NCBI RefSeq assembly: GCF_000421345.1
Contig: NZ_ATWV01000001.1
Coordinates: 124,001 to 188,000, forward strand
Length of the DNA stretch: 64,000 nt
Source of the DNA: Treponema bryantii NK4A124
Lineage (GTDB): Bacteria; Spirochaetota; Spirochaetia; Treponematales; Treponemataceae
Direction: 5' to 3'
Shown: piece by piece, positions 44,380 to 53,548 of the stretch
Position numbering within the stretch: position 1 is the stretch's first letter
Layout: every line of letters starts with the position of its first letter
Program-made: the position numbers and the translations under genes
The notes under the pieces: model-generated
The model's database searches: none
Told to the model about the DNA's origin: nothing
Seen by the model: only the letters and a program-made list of their open reading frames with translations

Positions 44380-44408
44380 AATATAAAGCACACTGTTGCT
44401 TTTTTCAA
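44380..44408 (-). promoter_or_regulatory. Antisense promoter in border element copy 2
   Basis: TTGAAA (44408-44403), 17 bases, TATATT (44385-44380) on the minus strand, identical to copy 1. It begins 10 bases downstream of the guaB stop codon. Confidence 0.65.
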
Positions 44409-44418
44409 GTCTTTTTTT

Positions 44419-45924
44419 CTAATTAGCTTTCACAGTATTCTTTACAATAACATCATGAGCGCCGCCTTCGCGGAGAGATGCGGCACTAACAAGTGTAATC
44501 TTTGCGTTCTTCTGCAAATCTGGGATGTTTGTAACACCGCAGTTACACATTGCGTGGATTACCTTGCTTGTTGTAAGGGTTACGTTGTCATGGAGGGAGC
44601 CGGCATAAGGAACGTAAGAGTCTACGCCCTCTTCAAAAGCCATGCCCTTCTTTCCGCCAAGGTCGTAGCGCTGCCAGTTGCGGGCGCGGTTACTTCCTTC
44701 ACCCCAGTATTCCTTAACGTAGTTACCATTAACAATAAGTTTGTTTGTAGGAGATTCATCAAAGCGGGCAAAATAGCGGCCAAGCATTACAAAGTCTGCA
44801 CCCATTGCAAGAGCAAGAGTAACGTGATGATCATAAACGATACCACCATCAGAACAGATTGGAATATAAATACCAGTTTTTTCGTAGTAAGCATCGCGGG
44901 CCTTAGCAACTTCGATTGTAGCTGTAGCCTGACCACGGCCAATACCCTTCTGCTCGCGGGTAATACAGATTGAACCGCCGCCGATACCGATTTTTACAAA
45001 GTCAGCACCAGCCTCTGCAAGGAAGTTGAAGCCGTCTGCATCAACAACGTTTCCGGCACCGATTTTTGCGTTAGGCCATTTTCCGTGAATGTCCTGAAGG
45101 GCGCGGCGCTGCCATTCTGTAAAGCCTTCTGATGAGTCGAGAGTCATTACATCAACTCCGGCAGCAAGAAGAGCCGGAACACGGTCCATATAGTCGCGTG
45201 TGTTAATACCTGCACCTACGATGTAGCGTTTCTGTGAATCCAGAAGCTCAAGAGGATGCTCTTCGTGACTTGCAGCGTCCTTGCGGAATACGAGATAAAG
45301 AAGTTTTCCGTCTTTATCAACAACAGGAAGCTGATTAACCTTCTTTTCCCAGATTAAATCATTCGCTTCATCAAGAGTAATTCCTTCTTTTCCCATAACA
45401 AGAGAGCTGAGAGGAGTCATATAAGCGCTAACCTTCTCGCTCATTTCACAGTGGCCGATGCGGAAGTCGCGCTCTGTGATAATTCCAACAAGCTTTCCGT
45501 TTGCAGTACCATCTTCTGTAACGGCAACAGTTGAGTGGCCGGTCTTTTCAATTGCTTCAACCAACTCGCCGAGTGTCTGCTCAGGACGGATATTTGTATC
45601 AGAAGAAACAAAACCTGCCTTGTAAGCCTTAACGCGGGCAACCATAGCTGCCTGATTTTCTATAGTCTGAGAACCAAAAATGAAGGAAATGCCGCCTTCC
45701 TTAGCAAGAGCAACAGCCAGCTTATCATCAGAAACCGCCTGCATAACAGCCGAAGTCATCGGAATGTTCATTGTAAGCGGACATTTTTCGCCGGCCTTTT
45801 TATTGTAGCGGACAACAGGTGTCTGCAGCGAAACATTAGCAGGAATGCAGTCAGGACCGGTGTAGCCCGGAATTAAAAGGTACTCATCAAAAGTGTGTGA
45901 TGGTTCTTCAAAAATGTAAGCCAT
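44419..45924 (-). CDS. guaB: Inosine-5'-monophosphate dehydrogenase
   Basis: This enzyme converts IMP to XMP, the committed step of GTP synthesis. The 501 residues contain the TIM-barrel start ([21 protein letters not shown]), a pair of CBS domains (about 105-220) and the catalytic loop [20 protein letters not shown] with the active cysteine. A mobile flap lies near [23 protein letters not shown] stands 7 bases before the ATG. It shares purine supply with purA, 3 kb away on the other strand. Confidence 0.96.
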   Translation of the reverse strand: MAYIFEEPSHTFDEYLLIPGYTGPDCIPANVSLQTPVVRYNKKAGEKCPLTMNIPMTSAVMQAVSDDKLAVALAKEGGISFIFGSQTIENQAAMVARVKAYKAGFVSSDTNIRPEQTLGELVEAIEKTGHSTVAVTEDGTANGKLVGIITERDFRIGHCEMSEKVSAYMTPLSSLVMGKEGITLDEANDLIWEKKVNQLPVVDKDGKLLYLVFRKDAASHEEHPLELLDSQKRYIVGAGINTRDYMDRVPALLAAGVDVMTLDSSEGFTEWQRRALQDIHGKWPNAKIGAGNVVDADGFNFLAEAGADFVKIGIGGGSICITREQKGIGRGQATATIEVAKARDAYYEKTGIYIPICSDGGIVYDHHVTLALAMGADFVMLGRYFARFDESPTNKLIVNGNYVKEYWGEGSNRARNWQRYDLGGKKGMAFEEGVDSYVPYAGSLHDNVTLTTSKVIHAMCNCGVTNIPDLQKNAKITLVSAASLREGGAHDVIVKNTVKAN

Positions 45925-45966
45925 TTGGTTCTCCTTATAAAATCTGAATAAAAATATTAATCGAGA

Positions 45967-45995
45967 ATTATAGCAAATACATGAAGAAATTGGAA
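45967..45995 (-). promoter_or_regulatory. guaB promoter
   Basis: TTCCAA (45995-45990), 17-base spacer, TATAAT (45972-45967) on the minus strand. The predicted start is about 35 bases before the guaB ATG. Confidence 0.7.
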
Positions 45996-46005
45996 TAGAT
46001 ATTTT

Positions 46006-47970
46006 TTATTCTGCAAACAATTTTTGTTTCAGACTCTCTATTCCATTTTCATCTTTATATATATATGCATCATTATCTGAATTACTGATGTCTGGGATAT
46101 CCCATAAATCTTCAAAAGATAATTTCTCTTTAGCATATCCATCAAAAGTCTTTTTTACACCTTCTATTTCACTCGAAAGCAGCCAGCCTTCATCAGTATA
46201 AGTAAAGACCTTCTTTAATTCACGTTTATTTCCATTTCCCTTATAAACTCTGAGAGGCATATGGTGATGGTCATATTCAATCTCTGTAATTATGCTTTTG
46301 CCGGTATTGTTATCAGTAAACTTTATAGCAATCAGATCCTTTCTTCCATTATATTCAATTTCCATAACAAGGTTATTTGAATAATTGATTTGGTGGATTT
46401 TTCCGTCCTTTTCATATTCAAAATTACTTAAAAGCTTTCCATTTTGAATAAGCTTTGTTAGTCTGTTACGTGAATCATACTCCATCTCTTTTATGTTATT
46501 TTTAACACTATCTTTACTGATATTTCCAAAATTATCATATTCATAATCATGGATTATTTCTTTTTCATTTCTACAGTCTACATAACGAATTGTCTGACCT
46601 TTAGAATTAAAAAGTTTTCTGTATATAGTTTTTTCATTTTCCTTACATTCAAGAACACTTCCATCATCATTCCATAGAAACTTCTTTTCATTCTGCGGCT
46701 GTTCGGTATTCTTTACAATGTTTCCATCCGGATCATAATTTTCCCGTTTCGTAGTTCTATGTTTATTATCATAATGATAAACAGTCTTCCAGCCGTCTCT
46801 GTCAATAAAGGCAGTTATTTTATCCTTTCGGTTATACTCAAAACGCTGGCTTTTCCCTTCTTCATTTACAAGTTGAGTTGCAAGAATCTCCCCTTCCGAA
46901 AGCTGGTCATCATAAATAATCGTGTAGGCACTTCCATCATTTTTTCCAATAGAATTGATAAGCCCATGCTTATCATAACCTATAGAAACATAATCTCCAT
47001 CAGTATCTTTTGTACCTGTCATTCTCTCACCTTCATAATAGTAAATAACATTTTCAGAAGGGTCTCTTTCATTTACGATTTTTTTTATAAAATTATTTTC
47101 ATATTCAACGGTAAAGCTTTCTCCGAAAGATGATTTTATATATTTGATTTTTTCATCATCATCGCGGATATATTCTACAGTATTTCCATAATAATCAGTT
47201 TCGCTCATGATAAACCCCATGTAATCAAAAGTTTTTCTCACAGATCCTTTGTATACAGTATACTCATCCTTTTCAAATACACAGGTACAATCCCTTTCTT
47301 TAGACTGCCAGACATTGGAATAGTTTTCATGCTGATTCATTAAATGGGGGTAACCGCCGTCATCTACATATGTAACAGTATCCAAGCCTGTTTCCTCAAA
47401 ATAAATACCAAGTCCTTTGAACATTGCTTTTTTGTTACGATTCTTGCGGCTTTTTGTCATTTGCAAGTCGTGTTCAACCCCTTCAGCTTCCTTTTTAGTC
47501 TCTTCATATTCCTTTTTAACTGTATTCAGTTTTTCCAGTAATTCTCCCTCTTCGGCCAGATTATCCTTAATTTGATTTTCCATAGTTTTTAGGTCTGTTT
47601 CCAGCTGCTGCAGATATTCTGCATAAGCATCATAAAGCTTCTGAATTCTCGGCCTTGTTCCAAGAATAACTCTTTCATCAAGATTTGTGGCCCAACCTAA
47701 ACCAAAACTTCCAATCATTTTATTTGTTGATTGATAAATTCTCTTAACCGTTAAATTCATCACATTTATTTTTAAAACGTCAGTTTCAGTCTGTTCATAT
47801 GCTCCAGTTGTAATTCTTACAGGATCTCCGGCTGTATCTGCTCCCAATACATCAAGCAATTCATTTATGAGGTTTTGATTCTGATTTTGGGCAAATAAAG
47901 TCGTTTGCAGAAGAATTGTAAAAACAAGGATTAAAACTTTCAAAGAAACTTTTTTATATTCGCATGACAT
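46006..47970 (-). CDS. RHS/YD-repeat-like exported protein
   Basis: The 654-residue protein has a signal peptide (LILVFTILLQTTLFAQ) and the DUF6531-like start of RHS proteins (GDPVRITTGAYEQTETDV, then GSFGLGWATNLDERV). A coiled coil of about 70 residues (about 110-185) interrupts this start. YD-like strands follow to the end (FEYNRKDKITAFIDRDGWKT, YEYDNFGNISKDSV, YDSRNRLTKLIQNGK). No RHS core signature (DPxGxxDG) or C-terminal toxin is present, so it is a short, toxin-less RHS-like shell or a surface protein. GGAG stands 7 bases before the ATG. It is not obviously in an operon with guaB. Confidence 0.8.
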   Translation of the reverse strand: MSCEYKKVSLKVLILVFTILLQTTLFAQNQNQNLINELLDVLGADTAGDPVRITTGAYEQTETDVLKINVMNLTVKRIYQSTNKMIGSFGLGWATNLDERVILGTRPRIQKLYDAYAEYLQQLETDLKTMENQIKDNLAEEGELLEKLNTVKKEYEETKKEAEGVEHDLQMTKSRKNRNKKAMFKGLGIYFEETGLDTVTYVDDGGYPHLMNQHENYSNVWQSKERDCTCVFEKDEYTVYKGSVRKTFDYMGFIMSETDYYGNTVEYIRDDDEKIKYIKSSFGESFTVEYENNFIKKIVNERDPSENVIYYYEGERMTGTKDTDGDYVSIGYDKHGLINSIGKNDGSAYTIIYDDQLSEGEILATQLVNEEGKSQRFEYNRKDKITAFIDRDGWKTVYHYDNKHRTTKRENYDPDGNIVKNTEQPQNEKKFLWNDDGSVLECKENEKTIYRKLFNSKGQTIRYVDCRNEKEIIHDYEYDNFGNISKDSVKNNIKEMEYDSRNRLTKLIQNGKLLSNFEYEKDGKIHQINYSNNLVMEIEYNGRKDLIAIKFTDNNTGKSIITEIEYDHHHMPLRVYKGNGNKRELKKVFTYTDEGWLLSSEIEGVKKTFDGYAKEKLSFEDLWDIPDISNSDNDAYIYKDENGIESLKQKLFAE

Positions 47971-48083
47971 AAACTCACTCCAATATATAAACTTTATTTG
48001 TAATAAAGTAAAAACTTTATTACAGATTATTTTATCAGATTATTGTGAATGACACAAACTTTCTTTTGTGATATATTGCTATA

Positions 48084-48118
48084 GTAAAAACGCTGAGATG
48101 ATTCATCGGCGTTTTTAC
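48084..48118. promoter_or_regulatory. Perfect stem-loop upstream of purA
   Basis: GTAAAAACGC and GCGTTTTTAC form a 10-bp stem, and the loop contains the smaller palindrome GATGATTCATC. The T-run could make it a terminator. It shares its loop sequence with the next hairpin. Confidence 0.6.
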
Positions 48119-48123
48119 GTTAC

Positions 48124-48197
48124 AGTCATGCTGACCACTGAAACAAGTTCAGGATTCAGCATCTATAAAAAGATCCCGAAACAAGTTCGGGATGACA
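48124..48197. repeat. Two dispersed repeats of the CAAGTTC/GGATGACA family
   Basis: The first reads TCATGCTGACC ... CAAGTTCAGGATTCAGCAT. The second reads ATCCCGAAACAAGTTCGGGAT followed by GACAC. Both match the family at 13452 and 55071. Confidence 0.7.
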
Positions 48198-48209
48198 CAA
48201 AATATCTGA

Positions 48210-48237
48210 TTTTCGCGATGATTCAGCGAAAAGGAGA
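48210..48237 (+). promoter_or_regulatory. Hairpin touching the purA ribosome binding site
   Basis: TTTTCGC (48210-48216) pairs with GCGAAAA (48226-48232) around a GATGATTCA loop. The right arm runs into AAGGAG (48231-48236), seven bases before the purA ATG, so folding would partly cover the ribosome binding site. Confidence 0.5.
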
Positions 48238-48243
48238 AAATCC

Positions 48244-49467
48244 ATGAACGTAGTAGTTATGGGTGCCCAGTGGGGCGATGAAGGCAAGGGAAAAATCGTT
48301 GACTACCTTGCACAGGATGCAAAATACGTTGTTCGTTTTGCGGGCGGCGCTAATGCAGGTCACACAATTGTAGTAGATGGAAAGAAGTACGCTCTCCATC
48401 AGGTTCCGTCTGGAATCCTCTACCCGGAAAAATCAGTTTTCCTTGGTAGTGGTATGGTAATTGACCCTGAAGCTCTCTTCAAAGAACTCCAGATGCTCAA
48501 GGACAATGGTATTGACTGGGAAGGCCGTGTATTCATTTCTGACCGCGCTCACCTTACACTTCCTGGCTACCGCGAAATGGACAAGGCCCGCGACGCAGCC
48601 CGCAAGCGCCCTATCGGTACAACAGGCCGCGGAATCGGAACTACATATTCTATGAAATCTGAACGCGATGGTATCCGCCTTGCAGACCTTGATTGGGAAG
48701 AAAAATGGAATGACCTGGACGATGCAGACAAGAAATTCCTTGAACAGTTCAAAGACAAATTGATTTCTATGCGCGTGAATATCGCTGCAAAAATGTACGA
48801 GTTCCGCAACGACAATATTCTTTTCGAAGGTGCACAGGGTGCTATGCTCGACCTCGATTCTGGTACATATCCATATGTATCTTCTGGAGCTTCATGTTCA
48901 GCTGGTGCTGCAACAGGTTCTGGAATTGGTCCTAAAGCCCTCGACAAAATTTACGGTGTATTCAAGGCTTATGAAACTCGTGTAGGAAATGGTCCAATGC
49001 CATCTGAATTCAATGCTGATACAGAAGGCGAGCTTTGCGACTATGTTCGTAACACAGGTAATGAGTTTGGTGTAACTACAGGACGTCCACGCCGCTGTGG
49101 TTACCTTGACCTTGTAGCTCTCCGCTATGCATGTCACGTAAACTCAATCGACAACCTTGTTCTTACTCACCTCGACATTTACGACGATATGAACGAAATC
49201 GAAGCCTGCGTTGCTTACGATATCGACGGAAAAATTGTAACAGACTTCCCTGCTTCAATTCCTGATTTGAACAAGGCAAAACCAGTTCTTCAGAAGTTCG
49301 ACGGCTGGAAGGCTGACATCACAAAGTGTACATCTTACAAAAAGCTTCCAAAGGCTGCCCGCGAGTATGTAGAGTTCATCGAAGACTTCACAGGCACAAA
49401 GGTTGGAATCGTTTCTGTAGGTGCAGACAGAAACCAGACTTTCGTTAGAGAGAAGATCTGGCGCTAA
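48244..49467 (+). CDS. purA: Adenylosuccinate synthetase
   Basis: It joins IMP and aspartate using GTP, the first step to AMP. The 407 residues show the GTP loop GAQWGDEGKGK (7-17), the catalytic Asp and His within FAGGANAGHTIV, and the active-site arginine region TTGRPRRCGYLDL. It has the lone plus-strand position after the RHS-like gene. Codon use is biased toward C-ending and GC-rich codons compared with neighbours, as in a highly expressed gene. Confidence 0.97.
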   Translation: MNVVVMGAQWGDEGKGKIVDYLAQDAKYVVRFAGGANAGHTIVVDGKKYALHQVPSGILYPEKSVFLGSGMVIDPEALFKELQMLKDNGIDWEGRVFISDRAHLTLPGYREMDKARDAARKRPIGTTGRGIGTTYSMKSERDGIRLADLDWEEKWNDLDDADKKFLEQFKDKLISMRVNIAAKMYEFRNDNILFEGAQGAMLDLDSGTYPYVSSGASCSAGAATGSGIGPKALDKIYGVFKAYETRVGNGPMPSEFNADTEGELCDYVRNTGNEFGVTTGRPRRCGYLDLVALRYACHVNSIDNLVLTHLDIYDDMNEIEACVAYDIDGKIVTDFPASIPDLNKAKPVLQKFDGWKADITKCTSYKKLPKAAREYVEFIEDFTGTKVGIVSVGADRNQTFVREKIWR

Positions 49468-49478
49468 AATCGATTAAC

Positions 49479-49516
49479 GGTGGTTGAGTGATGCGAAGCA
49501 TCGTATCGAAACCACC
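49479..49516. repeat. REP-like palindrome, copy 6
   Basis: GGTGGTTGAGTGATGC closes with GCATCGTATCGAAACCACC. It follows the purA stop by 12 bases. Confidence 0.85.
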
Positions 49517-49533
49517 GTTTCATCGGCTCATAA

Positions 49534-49571
49534 GGTGGTTTCGATACGCCCTTATGGGCTACTCAACCACC
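49534..49571. repeat. REP-like palindrome, copy 7
   Basis: GGTGGTTTCGATACGCCC, TTAT, GGGCTACTCAACCACC. It is inverted relative to copy 6 and ends 16 bases before the CapA-like start codon. Confidence 0.85.
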
Positions 49572-49587
49572 GGTACTTGGAGAAGAA

Positions 49588-50829
49588 GTGAATTTAAAAT
49601 TCCACCTTTCATCATTTTTATCTTTTCTTTTCATCTCCATCTTATTCTATTCCTGCGGTACAACATCACAAATCATAAACGAACCCGCAGAAAAAGCTCC
49701 CCTTGAAGAAGTTCCACAGGAAAACTCTAATACCCCCAAACACGACAAAGACACAATTACTCTTCTTTTTGCCGGTGACATCATGGCTCATTCGGTAAAC
49801 TATTACATTACTACTTATGAAAAAATCTGGCGGGATGTAAGAGACGTAATTTCCAGCGCTGACTTAGCCTTTGCTAACATAGAAGCACCGATAGATACAA
49901 CAAAAGCCGCCGCCTCTTATCCAAGTTTTAACATGACCCAGAAATATGTTCAGGCTGCAGTCGATGCCGGCTTTGATGTATTTTCTCTTTCAAATAATCA
50001 TACAAATGATCAGTACAAAAACGGCATTCTTGAAACAATAAAAACTTCTAAAGCAATCACAACCCACACAAAAGAACAGCTGGGAAATGATATATATTTT
50101 TCAGGAACAAAAGAGACAGCCGACTCAAGACTTTCTGCCCTCACCTACAATTACTTTGAATCAAACGGCTGGAAAATTCTCTTTCTTCCAATCACAGAGC
50201 TTTTAAACCGCCCCGACGCTTCTGAATACATCAATTTTATAAAACCGACAGATGAATCCCGCAAGGCCTTTATAAAATACACACAGGAACTTCGAACTTC
50301 TCACCCCTGCGACCTTTTTATAATTTCAGTTCACACAAGCGAACCAGAATACACCCGCCACATTTCAGAAAGACAGAATCAGTATTACATGGATTTACTC
50401 GAGGCCGGAGCAGATGTTGTATGGGCTAACCACGCTCATATCATAAAAGACCGTAAGCTCGTGATAGACACAAAAAGAGGCCGCGACAAACTGATTATGT
50501 ATGCAAACGGAAACACAATTTCCGGTCAGCGAACAAAGCCTGAACTTACATCAAAAAATCCAACCGGAGAAAGAGACAACACCGGCGACGGACTTTTTTA
50601 CATTGTAACAATGCACAGAGAAAAAGACGGCTCAATGAAAATCAAAAAATGCGAGCCTTATTTTATAACCACCTACATTAACACTGCAAACGAGTATGTT
50701 ATTAAACCGCTCAATCAGGATTTTGTAGAATACCTTTACGACGTTCCGCGAACAAACTGGGCAAAGTATATTGAACGCCGTATCAAAATCAATAAAGAAG
50801 CAACAAAGGATTATATAGAATGGCAATAG
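49588..50829 (+). CDS. CapA/PgsA-family lipoprotein (metallophosphatase-like)
   Basis: The 413-residue protein starts at GTG with GGAG five bases upstream. It has a lipoprotein signal (LSFLFISILFYSC, lipidated Cys 23). The body is the PGA_cap/CapA fold of calcineurin-like enzymes: LLFAGDIMAH, LAFANIEAPI, VFSLSNNHTND and VVWANHAHIIKD carry the usual metal ligands. CapA proteins act in poly-gamma-glutamate capsule export, but most homologues in other contexts have no assigned substrate. It overlaps the helicase gene by 10 bases. Confidence 0.85.
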   Translation: MNLKFHLSSFLSFLFISILFYSCGTTSQIINEPAEKAPLEEVPQENSNTPKHDKDTITLLFAGDIMAHSVNYYITTYEKIWRDVRDVISSADLAFANIEAPIDTTKAAASYPSFNMTQKYVQAAVDAGFDVFSLSNNHTNDQYKNGILETIKTSKAITTHTKEQLGNDIYFSGTKETADSRLSALTYNYFESNGWKILFLPITELLNRPDASEYINFIKPTDESRKAFIKYTQELRTSHPCDLFIISVHTSEPEYTRHISERQNQYYMDLLEAGADVVWANHAHIIKDRKLVIDTKRGRDKLIMYANGNTISGQRTKPELTSKNPTGERDNTGDGLFYIVTMHREKDGSMKIKKCEPYFITTYINTANEYVIKPLNQDFVEYLYDVPRTNWAKYIERRIKINKEATKDYIEWQ

Positions 50830-53438
50830 ATTATAAGTCACTTCCAGTATACGCACAGAAACAGAAGATTTTAGACTGCCTCGAAGATCATCAGGTAGTA
50901 ATTGTAGAAAGCCCTACCGGTTCAGGAAAGACAACTCAGATACCGGTTATTTTATACGAAGCCGGCTACGCCACAAACGGCATGATTGGTGTTACTCAGC
51001 CTCGACGCATTGCCGCCCTCAGCGTAAGTGAATTTATTTCAAAACAGTTAGGCACAACTTACCCGGGACTCGTCGGCTACAAGATGCGCTTTGAAGATTA
51101 CACCAATCAGGACACCCGCATCAAAATCATGACAGACGGAATCCTCCTTCAGGAAATGAAGCTGGACCCATGGCTCAGTAAGTACAGTGTTTTGATGATA
51201 GATGAAGCTCACGAGCGAAGTCTTAACATTGATTTTGTTCTCGGCCTTGTAAAACGCGTATTAAAGGAACGCAGCGACTTCCGCGTAATCGTAAGTTCTG
51301 CCACAATGAACACTCAGGTTTTCTCAGAGTATTTTGACAACGCGCCTATTGTTTCAATTGACACTGTAACTTACCCTGTAGCCCTTGTTTACGACCCGGT
51401 TCCAGGTGGCAGCACAACAACCACCGACTCAGGCTGCGACCAGATTCTCACAAAGATTTATAACACAGTAGACCGCGTTCTCGACAATGATGAAGACGGC
51501 GCAATTCTTATCTTCCTGCCGGGAGAAAAAATCATAAAAGACTGTATGGATAAGCTTTACTACTCGCCTATTGGCCGCAAGCTTCACATACTTCCTCTCT
51601 ATGGCCGCCTGCCCAAAGAAGAACAGGAAAGAGTTTTTGAAAAGGCACCGGACGGCAAGCGCAAAGTTGTTATTTCAACAAACATTGCAGAAACCTCGGT
51701 AACCATCAGCGACGTAACCACTGTAATTGACTCAGGTCTTTGCAAGTTGAATTTTTATAATCCAAAGAACTTTACTTCAAGCCTTGTTGAGTCAGCAGTT
51801 TCAAAGGCTTCCTGCAATCAGAGAAAAGGACGCGCAGGCCGTACTCAACCGGGAACCTGCTACCGTCTTTATTCCCGCAAAGATTTTGACACCCGCCCTG
51901 AATATACAACAGAAGAGATCTACCGCACAGACTTGAGCGAAGTAGTTCTGCGCATGAGCGAGCTTGGTATTACTGATTTCTACGATTTTGATTTTATTGC
52001 AAATCCTGGCCACGAAGGAATTATCGGCGCAGTTGATACCCTTCACATGCTGGGCGCTCTCGAAGAAGATAACACTCTTTCGGGAATCGGCCAGATGATG
52101 GTAAAATTCCCGCTCGAGCCGAGAATCAGCCGTATTATTGTTGAAGCAATCATGCGCTTTCCTGATGTTCTGGACAAGGCACTTATTGCCGCTTCCTTTC
52201 TCTCAACAAACTCGCCTTTTGTCCTTCCACCTAACGAAGAAATGGAAGCCCGCAAGGCCCATCACCGTTTCCAGGAAATTCAGGGAGATTTCTGCACTTA
52301 CCTAAATATTCTCAAGGCCTTCAAAGACACAGACAATCGCGAAAAGTTCTGCAAAAAAAATTATCTTGATGATCGCGTAATGGCAGAAATCGAAAACATC
52401 AACGAACAGCTTATAGAAATTGTAAGTGATAAAATGGGTATTCCTGTTGTAGAAGGTAAAGGCTCTATGCAGGATTACCTTTGTTGTATAGCCGCAGGTA
52501 TGATTCAGTTTGTCTGTATACGCACAGGCCGTGAAAGCTACAGAAGCCTCACCGCAGACCATATCTGCATTCACCCGGGCAGCGTAATGTTTAAAAAGGA
52601 CCCGGTATTTATTGTAGCCGGAGAAATCATCCGTACAAGCCGCATTTACGCTTCAAGTGTTTCACCTCTTACACGCCCTATGCTTGATATAATCAATCCT
52701 GATTTATTTGACAAGCTGATGGCCTGCAAAAAAGAACGTGAAAGCTCTCGCGAAGCCCGCATGCTGGAACAGGAAAGAAACAGAACCGCAAAGGCCCTTC
52801 GCCGCCAGGAAGCTGAACTTCAGAAAAAGAAAGGCAAAAAAGGAAAAAGCTCAGACAGTGCAGAAGACTCTCCTCTTCCGGAAGATTCACTTTCTCTTGG
52901 CGGCTTCCTTTTTGCAACAAAAAAAATCAAAGGAAAGAAGACAGCCCTGCTTCCGCTTGAACAGCTTACTCAGGCACTTCAAAACGAAAACAATAAAAAC
53001 AAGTTGAACAATGCCGGCCAGATGAAAGGTACTGTAATCACCAATGATAACGGATCTCTTCTTGCAGGAGAAAAAGTTTCTCTCATTATGGAGCTGGCAA
53101 AGAATCTCGACCTTCGTCCTCTTCCAGAAAAAAAGTGGAACCGCCACATGAACGTAAATGTAAACGAACCGATTCAAAAGGAACAGCTGGTAGATTCTCT
53201 CGGCTTTATTTTGAGAACTGCAATTGCAAAGCAGAAAGGACGCGAATACGGCTTCATTACCCTTTACAACAATGGTAATGGCAGCTACTGGTTCAAGGTT
53301 TCACGCGGATTTTCTACAGCACTTATGGAAAGCCATTCAAGCCTCGAAACTCTGGTAGAAGAAAATGTTGAGTGGTCAAAGGAAGAAACAGCAGCTATCA
53401 ATAAAGCACTGGCGCTGGTTAATTCACTATATAAATAA
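50820..53438 (+). CDS. hrpA: DEAH-box RNA helicase, HrpA/HrpB-like
   Basis: The 872-residue helicase has the SF2 DEAH motifs in order: motif I PTGSGKTTQIP (35-45), Ia QPRRIAA, II DEAHERS, III SATMN, V TNIAETSVTI and VI QRKGRAGR. HA2 and OB-fold regions follow to about residue 625. A Lys/Ser-rich disordered linker (about 640-690) leads to a C-terminal domain not seen in classic HrpA. It is shorter than E. coli HrpA (about 1300 residues). The role is probably RNA remodelling. Confidence 0.9.
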   Translation: MAIDYKSLPVYAQKQKILDCLEDHQVVIVESPTGSGKTTQIPVILYEAGYATNGMIGVTQPRRIAALSVSEFISKQLGTTYPGLVGYKMRFEDYTNQDTRIKIMTDGILLQEMKLDPWLSKYSVLMIDEAHERSLNIDFVLGLVKRVLKERSDFRVIVSSATMNTQVFSEYFDNAPIVSIDTVTYPVALVYDPVPGGSTTTTDSGCDQILTKIYNTVDRVLDNDEDGAILIFLPGEKIIKDCMDKLYYSPIGRKLHILPLYGRLPKEEQERVFEKAPDGKRKVVISTNIAETSVTISDVTTVIDSGLCKLNFYNPKNFTSSLVESAVSKASCNQRKGRAGRTQPGTCYRLYSRKDFDTRPEYTTEEIYRTDLSEVVLRMSELGITDFYDFDFIANPGHEGIIGAVDTLHMLGALEEDNTLSGIGQMMVKFPLEPRISRIIVEAIMRFPDVLDKALIAASFLSTNSPFVLPPNEEMEARKAHHRFQEIQGDFCTYLNILKAFKDTDNREKFCKKNYLDDRVMAEIENINEQLIEIVSDKMGIPVVEGKGSMQDYLCCIAAGMIQFVCIRTGRESYRSLTADHICIHPGSVMFKKDPVFIVAGEIIRTSRIYASSVSPLTRPMLDIINPDLFDKLMACKKERESSREARMLEQERNRTAKALRRQEAELQKKKGKKGKSSDSAEDSPLPEDSLSLGGFLFATKKIKGKKTALLPLEQLTQALQNENNKNKLNNAGQMKGTVITNDNGSLLAGEKVSLIMELAKNLDLRPLPEKKWNRHMNVNVNEPIQKEQLVDSLGFILRTAIAKQKGREYGFITLYNNGNGSYWFKVSRGFSTALMESHSSLETLVEENVEWSKEETAAINKALALVNSLYK

Positions 53439-53467
53439 TAGTACACTTAAAATACCAGCTGCTATCA

Positions 53468-53518
53468 TAAAAAAAGGGCTGCGCCAACGGGAATGATGTT
53501 GTCGCAACCCTTTTTTTA
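53468..53518. terminator. Bidirectional terminator between convergent genes
   Basis: AAAAAAAGGGCTGCG at the left and CGCAACCCTTTTTTT at the right form a strong stem with a T-run on both strands. It lies between the helicase and the HEAT-repeat gene. Confidence 0.85.
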
Positions 53519-53548
53519 TTACGCATCTGGTATTTTAATTACTGATAT

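Larger units (their letters stand above)
27113..44409. mobile_element. Accessory island bounded by direct copies of a 360-445 bp element
   Basis: The segment lies between uvrA and guaB. It starts and ends with same-orientation copies of one element (27113-27557 and 44047-44409). All genes between belong to one 12-gene minus-strand operon plus a divergent XRE regulator. The island is visibly richer in A+T and codes with more AAT, ATT and GAA than flanking genes. No integrase, transposase or tRNA is present, so autonomous mobility is not supported. Recombination between the direct repeats could delete it, leaving one copy. Confidence 0.55.
44047..44409 (+). repeat. Border element, copy 2 (right)
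   Basis: Same orientation as copy 1. The sense promoter is TTGTAA (44050-44055), an 18-base spacer and TATAGT (44074-44079), overlapped by the palindrome ACTACTT GTAA AAGTAGT. The terminal inverted repeats are at 44089-44115 and 44346-44369. After the peptide come GCCCGC/GCGGGC enclosing GGTG TCG CACC, then GTCTAA GCAA TTAGAC. The last hairpin sits where copy 1 has GTTGTCC GTAA GGACGAC: a different sequence with the same fold. It fills most of the gap between the XRE gene and guaB. Confidence 0.85.

Noticed and set aside
27113-44409. Integrated prophage or conjugative element
   Set aside because: There are no integrase, structural phage, relaxase or transposase genes; the contents form a single functional operon.
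49479-49571. Possible CRISPR-like repeat pair
   Set aside because: The two units are inverted palindromes of the dispersed REP-like family, not evenly spaced direct repeats, and no cas genes are present.
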